The notes below the pieces were generated by a model. That model searched no databases, was not told where the DNA came from, and was given only the letters and a program-made list of their open reading frames with translations. This document shows positions 52,275 to 62,921 of a stretch of 64,000 nucleotides of DNA, piece after piece (the stretch's first letter is position 1; every line of letters starts with the position of its first letter). Source of the DNA: Ideonella sp. (lineage in GTDB: Bacteria; Pseudomonadota; Gammaproteobacteria; Burkholderiales; Burkholderiaceae_C); contig NZ_JADJDO010000039.1 in assembly GCF_016702655.1 (NCBI RefSeq), positions 186,001 to 250,000 of the forward strand, written 5' to 3'. The position numbers and the translations under genes were made by a program.

Positions 52275-55200
52275 ATGCCGACATCCGCCCACGAAGCCGA
52301 TGCGCGTTCCGAGAGGCTGGAGCAGGTCTTGAAGCTGCTGCGCGCCAAGGTCGCGGCGCCGCAGCAGGCGACGCTCGAGGCCTTCGTGCTGCGCTACTTC
52401 GGCCAGGTCGATCCGGAGGATCTGGCCGAGCGCGAGCCGGCCGACCTGTATGGCGCGGCGATGTCGCACTGGAACTTCGCGCACCGGCGCGAGCCAGGGC
52501 AGGTGCGCGTGCGCGCCTTCAACCCGAGCATCGCCGAGCATGGCTGGCAATCCACGCACACCGTGCTCGAGATCGTCAACGACGACATGCCCTTCCTCGT
52601 CGACTCGGTGACGATGGAGGTCAACCGGCATGGCCTGACGCTGCACCTGATCATCCACCCGCTGGTGGGTGTTGCACGCGCGGCCGACGGCACGCTGCAG
52701 GGCCTGGCCGACGGCGACGGCGCGGGGCGCGAGTCGTTCATCCATGTCGAGGTCGATCGCGTCCCCGAGCCGGCGCGGCTGGAGGCGCTGGCGGCCGACG
52801 TGGCGCGCGTGCTCGGCGACGTGCGCCTGGCGGTGGCCGACTGGGCGGCGATCCGCCAGCGCCTGCACGACATCGTCGCCGAGATCGACGCCAAGGCGCC
52901 GCCGATTCCGCCGGACGAGCTCGCCGAGGGCCGGGCCTTCCTGGCCTGGCTCGCCGACAACCACTTCACCTTCCTCGGCAGCCGGGCCCATGAGCTCGTC
53001 ACCGAGGATGGGCAGGACCTGCTGCGCATCCTGCCCAGCACCGGCCACGGCATCCTGCGCGCGGCGGCGGACCGCGAGGCCGAGGCGCAGGTCGTCGCGT
53101 CGGGCTTTGCCGCGCTGCCGCCCGAGTTGCGCGCCCATGCGCGCCGGCCCGAGCTGCTGGTGGTCACGAAGTCGACGGCGCGTTCGACCGTGCACCGGCC
53201 GGGCTACCTCGACTACATCGCGGTCAAGCGTTTCGACGCCGCCGGCCAGGTCTGCGGCGAGGATCGCTTTCTCGGCCTGTTCACGTCGACCGCCTACAGC
53301 GCGAACCCGGCCGACATCCCGCTGCTGCGGCGCAAGGTGGCGAGCGTCATCGAGCGCGCCGGCCTCGCGCCGGGCAGCCACGCCGGCAAGGCGTTGGCCA
53401 ACATCCTCGAGACCTACCCGCGCGACGAGCTGTTCCAGACCGACACCGACGAGCTGCTGCGCACCGCGACCGGCATCCTGCACCTCGGCGAGCGCCAGCG
53501 CTTCCGCCTGTTCGTGCGGCGCGACCCGTTCGAGCGCTTCGTGTCGTGCCTGATCTACGCGCCGCGCGAGAACTACACGACCGAGCTGCGCGAGAAATGG
53601 CAGGCGCTGCTGATCGAGGCCTTCGACGGCACGGGCGCCGAGTTCAACGTCCACCTGTCCGAGTCGGTGCTGGCGCGGATCCACATCACGGTGCGCACGC
53701 GGCCCGGCCAGATCCCGCAATTCGACGTGCGCGAGCTCGAGGAGTGGCTGATCGCGTCGGCGCGGCGCTGGGGCGACGACCTGAAGGACGAGCTGATCGC
53801 CGCCCTCGGCGAGGCGCGCGGCAACGAACTGCTGCGCCGCTTCGGCAACGCCTTCCCGGCGAGCTACCGGGCCGAGTTCGCGGCCCGCGCCGCAGTGCCC
53901 GACATCGAGCAGATGGCCGCGCTCACCGACGCGCAGCCGATCGCGATGAAGCTCTACCGCCCGCTCGAGGCCGCGCCGGGCACGCTGCGCTTCAAGCTGC
54001 TGCGCCTGGGCGAGCCGCTCACGCTTTCGGGCAGCCTGCCGATGCTCGAGCACATGGGCCTTGCGGTGCTCGACGAGCATCCGCACCGCATCACGCCGCC
54101 GGACGGGGCCACCGTCTGGATGCACGACTTCGGCCTGCAGTGCGACGCGGCCGAGCTCGACGTCGACGCGCTGCGCGCAGTGTTCGAGGATGCGTTTGGC
54201 GCGATCCTGCGCGGCGAGGTCGAGAACGACGACTTCAACCGCCTCGTCGTCGCGGCGCAGCTGCCGGCGCACCAGATCGTCGTGCTGCGCGCCTACGCCA
54301 AGTACATGCGCCAGATCGGCTTTGCGCTGTCGCAGGCCTTCATCGAGGCCACGCTCGCGGCGCACCCGGCGATCGCGCAGGCGCTGGTCGAGCTGTTCGT
54401 CGCGCGCTTCGACCCGGCGCGCGCCGACGGCCGCGAGGCGCGCTTGAGCGAGCGCGTGGGCGCGATCGAGGGTGCGCTCGAGGCGGTCGAGAACCTGTCC
54501 GAGGACCGCGTGCTGCGCCAGTACCTGGCGCTGGTGCTGGCCACGACGCGCACCAACTACTGGCGCCGCGACGCGCAGGGCGCGCGGCGCGGCTTCGTGT
54601 CGTTCAAGTTCGACTCGGCCAAGGTGCCGGGCCTGCCCGACCCGCGGCCGATGTTCGAGATCTTCGTCTACTCGACGCGCTTCGAGGGCGTGCACCTGCG
54701 CGGCGGGCGCGTCGCGCGCGGCGGGCTGCGCTGGTCGGACCGGCCGGAGGACTTCCGCACCGAGGTGCTCGGGCTCGTGAAGGCGCAGATGGTGAAGAAC
54801 ACGGTGATCGTCCCGGTGGGTTCGAAGGGCGGCTTCGTGCTCAAGAAGGCGCCGCCGGCGTCGGACCGCGAGGCCTTCATGGCCGAGGGCGTGGCCTGCT
54901 ACCGCAACTACCTGCGCGGGCTGCTCGACATCACCGACAACCGCGTCGGCGACGCGATTGCCGCGCCGCCCGACGTGGTGCGCCACGACAACGACGACCC
55001 CTATCTGGTGGTGGCGGCCGACAAGGGCACCGCGACCTTTTCCGACTACGCCAACGGCATCAGCAAGGAGTACGGCTTCTGGCTGGGCGACGCCTTCGCG
55101 TCCGGCGGCTCGGTCGGCTACGACCACAAGGCGATGGGCATCACCGCGCGCGGCGCGTGGGTGTCGGTCAAGCGCCACTTCCGCGAGCTCGGCGTCGATA

Positions 55201-57113
55201 CGCAGACCACCGACTTCAGCGTGGCCGGCATCGGCGACATGTCGGGCGACGTGTTCGGCAACGGCATGCTGCTGTCGCGCCACATCCGCCTCGTGGCGGC
55301 GTTCGATCACCGCCACATCTTTCTCGACCCGGCCCCCGATACGGGGCGCAGCTTCGCCGAGCGCGAACGCATGTTCGCGCTGCCGCGCTCGTCGTGGGCC
55401 GACTACGATGCGGCGCTGATCTCGGCCGGCGGCGGCATCCACGCGCGCTCGGCCAAGTCGATCGCGATCACGCCCGAGGTGAGGGCCGTGCTCGCCATCG
55501 CCGACGGCGTGGACGCGCTGACGCCGACCGAGCTCGTCAACGCGATCCTGAAGGCGCCGGTCGACCTGATCTACAACGGCGGCATCGGCACCTACGTCAA
55601 GGCATCGGGCGAGACGCACGCGCAGGTCGGCGACCGCGCCAACGACGCGCTGCGCGTGAACGGCCGCGAGCTGCGCTGCAAGGTGTTCGGCGAAGGCGGC
55701 AACCTCGGCTGCACGCAGCTCGGGCGGATCGAGTTCGCGCTCGCCGGCGGGCGCATCAACACCGACGCGATCGACAACTCGGCCGGCGTCGACACCTCGG
55801 ACCACGAGGTCAACATCAAGATCCTGCTCGGCATCCCGATTGCCGAGGGCGAGATGACCGAGAAGCAGCGCAACGCGCTGCTGCCGACGATGACCGACGA
55901 GGTTGCCGCGCTCGTGCTGCGCGACAACGTGTTCCAGACCCAGGTGCTGTCGGTCACCAAGCGCATCGCGCCGCAACTGCTCGACGCGCAGACGCGCTTC
56001 ATGCAGTTCCTCGAGAAGGCCGGGCGCTTGAACCGGGCGATCGAATACCTGCCGTCGGACGAGGCCCTTGCCGAGCGGCGCGGGCAGGGCCTGGGGCTGA
56101 CGAGCCCCGAGCACGCGGTGCTGCTCGCCTACAGCAAGATCTGGCTCTACGACGAGCTGCTTGCCTCGCCGCTGCCCGACGACCCGTGGGTCGCGACAGC
56201 GCTCGTGCGCTACTTCCCGCAGGTGCTGCAGGACCGCTTCGCTTCGGTCATGCCGCGCCACCCGCTCAAGCGCGAGATCATCGCGACGCATGTGACGAAC
56301 AGCATGCTCAACCGCGTCGGCAGCACCTTCGTGCACCGCCTCGTCGAGACCACCGGCGCGCGCGCGCACGAGGTCGTTCGCGCCTACCTGATGAGCCGCG
56401 AGATCTTCGGCCTCGTGCCGCTGTGGCAGGCGATCGAGGAACTCGACAACCAGGTGCCCGACGAAGTGCAGTCGCGGATGCTGATCCACACCAGCGCCCA
56501 GCTCGAGCGCAGCACGACCTGGTTCCTGCGCTCGCGCCGCCTCGCCGACGACATGGCGGCGACGATCGGGCATTTCCGGCCCGGGGTCGAGGCGCTGTCG
56601 GCGCGGCTTGCAGAGGTGCAGGACGCCGAAGAGCGCGCGCGCGTCGATGCAGCCGTGGCGCGCTACGTTGCCGATGGCGTGCCGGCCGAGCTCGCGGCGC
56701 GGGTGGTGAACTTCGACACCCTGCACGCGACGCTCGACATCGCCGAAGTCGCGGCCGGCGCGAAGCAGCCGGTCGAACTCGTCGCCGCGGTCCACTTCGA
56801 CATCGCCAACCGCCTCGGCATCGGCTGGCTGCGCGACCAGATTGCCGCGCTGCCGGGCAGCCAGCACTGGAGCATGCTCGCCAAGGGTGCGATGCAGGAC
56901 GACCTGGCCGGGCTGCAGCGCGCGATCAGCGGCGCCGTGCTCGCGGGCGGCGCGGGGGGCGTCTCGGCGAGCACGCTCGTCGCCGCGTGGCAGCGCAGCA
57001 ACGAGCGTGCGCTCGAGCGCGCGGCGCAGATGCTGACCGAACTGCGCGCCGTGCCCACGCCCGATGCGGCGATGCTCTCGGTTGCGCTGCGGGAGCTGCG
57101 CGCGCTGGGGTAG
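52275..57113 (+). CDS. NAD-specific glutamate dehydrogenase, large (180-kDa) type
   Basis: Oxidises glutamate to 2-oxoglutarate and ammonia with NAD. The 1612 residues match the bacterial large GDH family: long N-terminal region (ACT-like, NDDMPFLVDSVTMEVNRHGL), conserved central blocks (SVTMEV, RLFVRRDPFERFVSCLIYAPRENYTTELR), and a C-terminal GDH core with RGGLRWSDRPEDFRTEVLGLVKAQMVKN, the substrate Lys region and GIGDMSGDVFGNGMLLS nucleotide-binding loop. The gene is complete with SD AAGGAG before ATG 52275. It could supply ammonia and 2-oxoglutarate from the glutamate ends of arginine breakdown, though it is not linked to that cluster. Confidence 0.95.
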   Translation: MPTSAHEADARSERLEQVLKLLRAKVAAPQQATLEAFVLRYFGQVDPEDLAEREPADLYGAAMSHWNFAHRREPGQVRVRAFNPSIAEHGWQSTHTVLEIVNDDMPFLVDSVTMEVNRHGLTLHLIIHPLVGVARAADGTLQGLADGDGAGRESFIHVEVDRVPEPARLEALAADVARVLGDVRLAVADWAAIRQRLHDIVAEIDAKAPPIPPDELAEGRAFLAWLADNHFTFLGSRAHELVTEDGQDLLRILPSTGHGILRAAADREAEAQVVASGFAALPPELRAHARRPELLVVTKSTARSTVHRPGYLDYIAVKRFDAAGQVCGEDRFLGLFTSTAYSANPADIPLLRRKVASVIERAGLAPGSHAGKALANILETYPRDELFQTDTDELLRTATGILHLGERQRFRLFVRRDPFERFVSCLIYAPRENYTTELREKWQALLIEAFDGTGAEFNVHLSESVLARIHITVRTRPGQIPQFDVRELEEWLIASARRWGDDLKDELIAALGEARGNELLRRFGNAFPASYRAEFAARAAVPDIEQMAALTDAQPIAMKLYRPLEAAPGTLRFKLLRLGEPLTLSGSLPMLEHMGLAVLDEHPHRITPPDGATVWMHDFGLQCDAAELDVDALRAVFEDAFGAILRGEVENDDFNRLVVAAQLPAHQIVVLRAYAKYMRQIGFALSQAFIEATLAAHPAIAQALVELFVARFDPARADGREARLSERVGAIEGALEAVENLSEDRVLRQYLALVLATTRTNYWRRDAQGARRGFVSFKFDSAKVPGLPDPRPMFEIFVYSTRFEGVHLRGGRVARGGLRWSDRPEDFRTEVLGLVKAQMVKNTVIVPVGSKGGFVLKKAPPASDREAFMAEGVACYRNYLRGLLDITDNRVGDAIAAPPDVVRHDNDDPYLVVAADKGTATFSDYANGISKEYGFWLGDAFASGGSVGYDHKAMGITARGAWVSVKRHFRELGVDTQTTDFSVAGIGDMSGDVFGNGMLLSRHIRLVAAFDHRHIFLDPAPDTGRSFAERERMFALPRSSWADYDAALISAGGGIHARSAKSIAITPEVRAVLAIADGVDALTPTELVNAILKAPVDLIYNGGIGTYVKASGETHAQVGDRANDALRVNGRELRCKVFGEGGNLGCTQLGRIEFALAGGRINTDAIDNSAGVDTSDHEVNIKILLGIPIAEGEMTEKQRNALLPTMTDEVAALVLRDNVFQTQVLSVTKRIAPQLLDAQTRFMQFLEKAGRLNRAIEYLPSDEALAERRGQGLGLTSPEHAVLLAYSKIWLYDELLASPLPDDPWVATALVRYFPQVLQDRFASVMPRHPLKREIIATHVTNSMLNRVGSTFVHRLVETTGARAHEVVRAYLMSREIFGLVPLWQAIEELDNQVPDEVQSRMLIHTSAQLERSTTWFLRSRRLADDMAATIGHFRPGVEALSARLAEVQDAEERARVDAAVARYVADGVPAELAARVVNFDTLHATLDIAEVAAGAKQPVELVAAVHFDIANRLGIGWLRDQIAALPGSQHWSMLAKGAMQDDLAGLQRAISGAVLAGGAGGVSASTLVAAWQRSNERALERAAQMLTELRAVPTPDAAMLSVALRELRALG

Positions 57114-57119
57114 GGGTAA

Positions 57120-57148
57120 TTGCACCGCCCCCGCCCTTGCGCTAGTCT
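57120..57148 (+). promoter_or_regulatory. Candidate sigma70 promoter of the small lipoprotein gene
   Basis: TTGCAC (57120-57125), exactly 17 bp, then TAGTCT (57143-57148). The start of transcription would be near 57155, 28 bp before the TTG start at 57183. It begins just after the NAD-GDH stop. Confidence 0.55.
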
Positions 57149-57182
57149 GCGCGCTCCCATCACCGATGCGCAGGAGCCCGAC

Positions 57183-57851
57183 TTGAAGACCCAAACCCTG
57201 ATCCGCCGTGCCAGCTGGCTGGCCGTGCTTGCCCTCGGTGCCTGTGCGAGCATGGATGCGAATACGCCGCAGGCCAAGATGACCTTCTTCGTCACGAGCG
57301 TGAACCCGGGCAAGGGCGCCGACCTCGGCGGGCTGGCGGGTGCGGACGCCCACTGCCAGGCGCTCGCGACGACGGTCGGCGCCGGCAAGCGCACCTGGCG
57401 CGCCTACCTGGCGACGACGCGCAACGGCCAGCCCGATGTCAATGCGCGCGACCGCATCGGCAAGGGCCCCTGGCAGAACGTCAAGGGCGACGTGATCGCG
57501 GTGAGCGTCGACGACCTGCACAGCGCGAACAACAAGCTCAACAAGCAGACCGCGCTGACCGAGAAGGGCACGGTCGTCAACGGTCGCGGCGACACGCCCA
57601 ACATGCACGACATCCTGACCGGCACCCAGCCGAGCGGGATCGGGATCGCCGGCAACGTCGACTCGACTTGCAGCAACTGGACCAGCAGCGGTGCCGGCGC
57701 AGCGATGGTGGGCCACAGCGACCGCATCGGCCTCGACGAGAGCGTGCCCGCCAAGTCGTGGAACTCGTCGCACCAGTCGCGCGGCTGCAGCATGGACGCG
57801 CTCAAGTCCACCGGCGGCGCCGGCCTGTTCTATTGCTTTGCGGTGAACTGA
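57183..57851 (+). CDS. Small lipoprotein with possible endostatin/C-type-lectin fold
   Basis: The 222-residue protein starts at TTG 57183 (CAGGAGC upstream) with KTQTLIRRASWLAVLALGACASMD, a lipobox. The mature part opens KMTFFVTSVNPGKGADLGGLAGADAHCQ, continues with an RTWRAYLATT turn, and carries Cys residues in ADAHCQ, DSTCSNW, SRGCSM and FYCFAV that could pair as in endostatin-like or C-type-lectin-like folds. This fold call rests on pattern, not alignment, and the function is unknown. It lies 70 bp after the NAD-GDH gene. Confidence 0.7.
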   Translation: MKTQTLIRRASWLAVLALGACASMDANTPQAKMTFFVTSVNPGKGADLGGLAGADAHCQALATTVGAGKRTWRAYLATTRNGQPDVNARDRIGKGPWQNVKGDVIAVSVDDLHSANNKLNKQTALTEKGTVVNGRGDTPNMHDILTGTQPSGIGIAGNVDSTCSNWTSSGAGAAMVGHSDRIGLDESVPAKSWNSSHQSRGCSMDALKSTGGAGLFYCFAVN

Positions 57852-57872
57852 CAGCCCCCAGCCGCCCCAGCG

Positions 57873-58673
57873 TCAAAGCCGCCGGTGCGCGAGCGCCGGT
57901 AGCTGGCGCCGCACTTCGGCGATGCGCTCGGGACGCAGTTCGGCGAGCGCGACGCCCTCGCCCGTCTCGATGCAGGCCAGCACCTCGCCCCAGGGATCGA
58001 CGATCATGCTGTGGCCCCAGGTGCGGCGGCCGTTCTCGTGTTTGCCGCCCTGCGCCGGCGCGATCACGTAGGCCTGGTTCTCGATCGCGCGCGCGCGCAG
58101 CAGCAGCTCCCAATGCGCCTTGCCGGTGGTGTGGGTGAAGGCCGACGGCACGGCGATGAGGTCGGCCGCGAGCGCACGGTAGAGCTCCGGAAAGCGCAGG
58201 TCGTAGCACACGCTCAGGCCGAGGCGCAGGCCCGCCGGCGCCAGGTCGAGCGCCACAGGCTCGCTGCCGGCCTCGAGCACGAGCGACTCGTCGTAGCGCT
58301 CGGCGCCGTTGTCGAAGCCGAACAGGTGGATCTTGTCGTAGCGCGCCGCGAGGCTGCCGTCGGGGGCGAAGACGCAGCAGGCGTTGCGCACCCGGCCCGG
58401 ATCGCCCGCTATGCGCAGCGGCAGGGTGCCGCCCACGACCCAGAGCGAGAACTCGCGCGCTGCGGCGGCGAGCAGGGCCTGGATCGGTCCGTCGCCCGGC
58501 AGTTCGGCGACGCCGAGCTTGTCGGCATCGCGCAGCCCCATCAGGCAGAAGTATTCGGGCAGCGCGACGAGCGCGGCGCCGCCATCGGCCGCCTGCGCGA
58601 TCAGGCGCCGCGCCGCGGCGAGGTTGCGCGCGACCTCGGGTGTCGAGACCATCTGGATGGCGGCGATCTTCAT
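57873..58673 (-). CDS. Nitrilase-superfamily amidase (Nit-type)
   Basis: The 266-residue enzyme has the Glu-Lys-Cys triad: E40 in ALPEYFCL, K114 in RYDKIHLF and C156 in [16 protein letters not shown]. The [10 protein letters not shown] stretch is typical of the Nit1/Nit2-like branch that hydrolyses deaminated glutathione or omega-amides; which one is open. ATG 58673 overlaps the YhdP stop (ATGA), so it is translationally coupled, and this pair is a familiar neighbourhood in betaproteobacteria. Confidence 0.9.
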   Translation of the reverse strand: MKIAAIQMVSTPEVARNLAAARRLIAQAADGGAALVALPEYFCLMGLRDADKLGVAELPGDGPIQALLAAAAREFSLWVVGGTLPLRIAGDPGRVRNACCVFAPDGSLAARYDKIHLFGFDNGAERYDESLVLEAGSEPVALDLAPAGLRLGLSVCYDLRFPELYRALAADLIAVPSAFTHTTGKAHWELLLRARAIENQAYVIAPAQGGKHENGRRTWGHSMIVDPWGEVLACIETGEGVALAELRPERIAEVRRQLPALAHRRL

Positions 58674-61600
58674 CGGGCGACCTCGGCGGCTGCGGAGGGC
58701 GCCGAAGCGCCGGGAGCGGTGGAAGCTGGCACGCGCGGCAGCGCCTGGCCGGGCTGGCGCTCGACCGGCTCGATCTGCGGATCGGCCCACGAGCCATGGA
58801 TGCGGAACTCGCGCGTGTTGGCCTGTGCGAGCGGCTCGCGCAGGAACAGCTGCGCGACGAAGGTCGACAGGCCGACCACCGGATTGATCACCGCATAGGC
58901 CAGCGAGGCCGCGCCGAGGTTGATCTCGGGCACGACGAAGACGCGCAGGTCCTGCGTCTCGCGCCCGGCGTCGGCGCTGCCCTCGAGCAGCACCGCGGCC
59001 TGCGCACCGCGCATCACGAGGTTGTTGGTGCTCGCCACGCCGCGCGCGATGGCCAGGTCGCCGGTCACGGTGTCGAAGGCGAAACCCTCCTGCGACAGAT
59101 CGCGGAAATCGAGCGTGAGCCGCCGCATCAGGCCTTGCAGGCTCAGCACGCTCAGCAGCCGGGCCGCGGCGCCGGTCTCGGCATGCAGGAACTGGCCCTG
59201 CTCGATGGCGACATTGATCTGGCCGACCATGGTCGCAAAGTCGGGCTGCAACGGCGAGCCGAGCCAGGCTACGTCGCCCTTGAGCCGGCCCTTGCCGCCG
59301 CGGATCGCGTCCGGGTTGCCGAAACGGCGCAGCAACGCACCGCTGTCGGCGATGTCGAGTTCGAACTCGAACTGCGCCTGCCGCGCCGGCGCCGCGCTGG
59401 CGCGCGCTCCGGCCTGGGCAGCCACGACCCAGCGCCCGTGTGCAGCGAGCTGGGCCTCGGGAACGCTCAGGTTCAGGCGCAGCAGTTCCCACTGGCGCTC
59501 GGGGGCGGTCCGGTTCACGGCCTGCACTTCGAGCCTGCCCACGCGGCGCCCGCGCAGTTGCAGGTCTTCGACCACGACATCGAGCGCCGGCACGCTGGCT
59601 GGCTGGCGGTCGAGCAGTTGCGTCACCTCATCGGCGTCGTTGCGTTCCAGTGCCAGCCGGGCCAGGCGGGCGTGAATGCGCCCGGGCTGCGCGCCGCCGG
59701 CGCCCGCCGGCCGGTACTCGGCATAGCCCGAGAGCTGGTCGGCGTCGAGGTTGGCGCGCCACTGGCCGTCCAGCCGCGACAGCCCCGCGGAGACTGCGCT
59801 CAGGCGCTGGCCGGCGATCGCCAGCGTTTGCGCCCTGAGCCCGATCTGGCTCGGAAAGTAGCCGCCCTCGGGCGCTGCCGCGTCGGCGCTCGCGCCACTG
59901 CCGAACAGGCGCGTTGCCGCGGCGTCCCAGGCCTCGACGTCGAGATGGGCGAGCGTGACCGCAGCCGCGACGCCGCTCGCCGGCGTGGGCGCAGGCTCGT
60001 TGATGCCGATCCCGCCGCGCAGCACGCGCGGCGCGTCGTCGCCCGCCAGGTCGCGCACGAACGACGCGCGTAGCAAGTTGTTGCCGAGCTCGATCTGCAG
60101 GCTGTCCTGCTGACCCGCGCCAGGCTCGGTGTGCACGCGCAGCGGCAGCACCGTGTCGGCGCGCTTGGCCAGCGGCGCGGGCAGGTCGGACGCCAGGCCG
60201 GCGAGGTCGCTCGTCAGGTCGAACGCCGGCACGCCCTTGACGAAGCCGAGCACGAGCTTGTAGCTGGCCTGCCCGCTGAGCGCGCCGGCCGCGCGCGCCA
60301 AGGCCCCGAGCTCGGGCGTCTGGCGCAATGCCTCGGCGCTGGCGCGGCCCTGCAGCGTGAAGCGCAGCGAGGCGTCGGGCTGCGTTCCGCCGTCGATCGC
60401 CACTTCGCCGCCCAGCACGCTGGCGCGCGCCGCGGCAACGGCGAAGCCCTGGTCGGAGAAGTCGATCCGGCCGCGCGCCGCAGCCAGCGCCGGCAGGTCG
60501 GTGCGCAGGCGCAGGTCGTTGCCGGGCAGGGTCAGGCTGCCGGTCACGCTCGTCTGGCCGGGCTCGCGCAAGGGCAGGCGCAATGCGAGCTTGAGCTCGC
60601 CGTTGCCGCCGACCGTGGCCTCGCGCAGCGCCGCGCGCACGCCGTCGCCGGCCGGCGTGGTGTTGACGAAGCGCAGCATGTCGGCCACCGGGCCGGCCGC
60701 GACGGTGTCGAGCTTCAGCACCGGCTTGTCGCCCAGGTTGTCGATGCCGCCGCGCAACCCGGTCAGGTCGACGCCGAAGATGCGCGCGCGCGCGCCGCGG
60801 AACTCGAACGCCGCGCGGTCGAAGACGAGCTCGCCGCTGGCCTGCACGAGCGGCGGCCACGGCGAGTCGTAGGCCGGCTCGGCAGAGCCTTGCTCGCCGG
60901 CGGCAATGCTGGGCAGGTAGGCGAAGGTCACGTCGTCGACCTCGATCGCGACCCGGAACTCGCCCTGCGCGCCGGCGGCAAACTGCGGGAAGTCCCACAG
61001 GTCGCCGTTGACCCGAAAGCTCGCGCGCTTGATGGCCCCGCCCTGCACCGCGCGCTGCACGTAGCGCCGCGCGCCCTCGGGCATCCCGAGCGGCAGGTAG
61101 CGCGCGGCGCGCGCAGCGACGCCGCGCGTCAGCGTGCCGTCGAGCTCGAGCCGGCCCGGCAGGCGGCCGCCGCGCGCCAGGCCCTCGGCGCTGCCGGCGC
61201 CGGTGGACCAGCTTGCCTCGAGCTCGGCCTGCGCGTCGGCATTGGCGAGCTGCGCGCCACGCAGCTGTACCTGCACCGCCGGCAGGCCGCCGTCGACCGG
61301 CTCGATGCGCCAGCTCAGTTGCGCGCGCATCTCGTCGAGCGCGATCACGGGCTCGGCAAACACGCCCGGCAGGTCGATAGCGCCGTTCTTCATCGCGAGC
61401 CTGGCCTCGCCGCCCTTCTCGGTCGCGTCGAGTTCGATGTCGGCCCGCGCCAGGCCGGGGCGCCCGATGGTCGTGCCATCGGAGGCCGGGCGGGAGGCGA
61501 TCGAGACCTCGCTCAAGCGGGCGCCGATGCTGTAGCGCTGCAGCGCATCGAGCGGCCCCGACCAGGACGCACGCACGGCGCCGGCAACGCCTTGCGGCCG

Positions 61601-62839
61601 GACTTCGGCCAGCAGCTTCCTCACCGGCGCGCCGAGCGGCAGGCGCGCTGCGGTGTCGGCAATCAGCGCCAGGTCGAGCCGGTCGGCGCCGAAGGTGCCG
61701 CCCTTGACGCTGCCGTCGGGGGCGAGCGTCCAGGCCAGGTCGATGTCGCCGGGCGGCCAGCGCACGCCCTCGCCGCTGACGAAGCCGAACCGGCGCAGCG
61801 CGATGCTGGCACCGCTGCCATCGGCGCGGCGCGCGGCCGACACGCGCCCTTCGAGCTGTTCGACCACGAGCGCCTCGAGATCGGGCGCCAGCCGCAGCTC
61901 GGCGGCGCGCAGCGCGACGTCGAGCGTCAGCGCCTCGAGCGTCCCGTCGCGCAGGTCGATCCAGCCCCGCAGCGCGCCCACGCCGCGGCTCAACTCGAAC
62001 GGCAGGTCGAGGTACTGGCGCAACTGGATCGCATCGGCGCGCGGCGCATCGAAGAAGGCCTGCCCCGACCAGCGCCGCCAGTCGCTGGCGCGGCCGAGCA
62101 GCGGCTGCCTGAATTCGCCACGCAGGCTGAAGCGCTCGCCCCAGTCCGGCGGCGGCGTCGCGTCCAGGCGCAGTGCGTGCCGGCGCAGCGTGTTGCGCAG
62201 CACCAGGTCGACGGCGTCGAGCTCGAGCGGCGCCGCGCCGCGCTGCTCGTCGGTCCAGCGCAGCGTCGCGCCGCGGATCGCGATCTCGCCCTGGTGCAGG
62301 AGCCAGTCGGCAGCGCCCGGGCTGTCGCTCTCGCGCGCCGCCGGGCCGCCGAGCTCCAGGCCGGCGACGAAGATGCGACCCTCGGCGTCGCGCCGCACCT
62401 CCAGGCGCGCGCCTTCGATCAGCAATTGCGCCAGGCGCAGATCCAGGCTTGCCAGCGAAGCGGTCATCGAGCGCGCCGACACCGAGGCGACGACGCGCGC
62501 CAGCTGCAGCGCGGGGCGCTGCTGCGCATCGAGCAACTGCACGTCGCGCAGCTCGAGCGTCGGCACCCAACCACCGGAACGCACCTCGATGCTGCCGATG
62601 CGAACGATGACCCCGAGCGCAGCGCCGGTTTCGCGCTCGATCTCCGGACGCCAGTTTTCGATGTGCGGCAGAATCGCCCAGTGCAGGGCCAGCCAGGCCG
62701 CGAGCAACAGCGTGAACGCAAACACCGCCAGCCCTACCGACACGCGCACCAGCGCCCGCGCCACGCGCCAGACGCGGGCCACTGGCGCATCGGCAGGCGC
62801 ATCGGCAAGGGAAATGGGCAGGGGTGTCGAGTCGGACAT
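58670..62839 (-). CDS. yhdP: YhdP-family AsmA-like envelope protein
   Basis: The 1389-residue protein is anchored by one N-terminal membrane helix (LAVFAFTLLLAAWLALHWAIL), then has a long periplasmic beta-rich rod. Family blocks include LELRDVQLLDAQQRPALQLARV at the start and FDTVTGDLAIARGVASTNNLVMRG near the end. YhdP, TamB and YdbH in E. coli carry phospholipid to the outer membrane. Length and architecture match YhdP. It ends in the nitrilase start and is divergent from glnE. Confidence 0.92.
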   Translation of the reverse strand: MSDSTPLPISLADAPADAPVARVWRVARALVRVSVGLAVFAFTLLLAAWLALHWAILPHIENWRPEIERETGAALGVIVRIGSIEVRSGGWVPTLELRDVQLLDAQQRPALQLARVVASVSARSMTASLASLDLRLAQLLIEGARLEVRRDAEGRIFVAGLELGGPAARESDSPGAADWLLHQGEIAIRGATLRWTDEQRGAAPLELDAVDLVLRNTLRRHALRLDATPPPDWGERFSLRGEFRQPLLGRASDWRRWSGQAFFDAPRADAIQLRQYLDLPFELSRGVGALRGWIDLRDGTLEALTLDVALRAAELRLAPDLEALVVEQLEGRVSAARRADGSGASIALRRFGFVSGEGVRWPPGDIDLAWTLAPDGSVKGGTFGADRLDLALIADTAARLPLGAPVRKLLAEVRPQGVAGAVRASWSGPLDALQRYSIGARLSEVSIASRPASDGTTIGRPGLARADIELDATEKGGEARLAMKNGAIDLPGVFAEPVIALDEMRAQLSWRIEPVDGGLPAVQVQLRGAQLANADAQAELEASWSTGAGSAEGLARGGRLPGRLELDGTLTRGVAARAARYLPLGMPEGARRYVQRAVQGGAIKRASFRVNGDLWDFPQFAAGAQGEFRVAIEVDDVTFAYLPSIAAGEQGSAEPAYDSPWPPLVQASGELVFDRAAFEFRGARARIFGVDLTGLRGGIDNLGDKPVLKLDTVAAGPVADMLRFVNTTPAGDGVRAALREATVGGNGELKLALRLPLREPGQTSVTGSLTLPGNDLRLRTDLPALAAARGRIDFSDQGFAVAAARASVLGGEVAIDGGTQPDASLRFTLQGRASAEALRQTPELGALARAAGALSGQASYKLVLGFVKGVPAFDLTSDLAGLASDLPAPLAKRADTVLPLRVHTEPGAGQQDSLQIELGNNLLRASFVRDLAGDDAPRVLRGGIGINEPAPTPASGVAAAVTLAHLDVEAWDAAATRLFGSGASADAAAPEGGYFPSQIGLRAQTLAIAGQRLSAVSAGLSRLDGQWRANLDADQLSGYAEYRPAGAGGAQPGRIHARLARLALERNDADEVTQLLDRQPASVPALDVVVEDLQLRGRRVGRLEVQAVNRTAPERQWELLRLNLSVPEAQLAAHGRWVVAAQAGARASAAPARQAQFEFELDIADSGALLRRFGNPDAIRGGKGRLKGDVAWLGSPLQPDFATMVGQINVAIEQGQFLHAETGAAARLLSVLSLQGLMRRLTLDFRDLSQEGFAFDTVTGDLAIARGVASTNNLVMRGAQAAVLLEGSADAGRETQDLRVFVVPEINLGAASLAYAVINPVVGLSTFVAQLFLREPLAQANTREFRIHGSWADPQIEPVERQPGQALPRVPASTAPGASAPSAAAEVAR

Positions 62840-62921
62840 CAGAGCGCGTGGTTGCTGCCGCCGCCGGCCCGCGCGCGGATCGTTGCGTCGCGGGTCAATC
62901 TAGCACGTCGCCCGGCAGGCT

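Noticed and set aside
51618..57773. 2051-codon open frame on the minus strand opposite the NAD-glutamate dehydrogenase
   Set aside because: It is the mirror of a GC-rich gene: composition is Arg/Val/Asp/His-rich without domains, and the plus-strand gene is clearly real.
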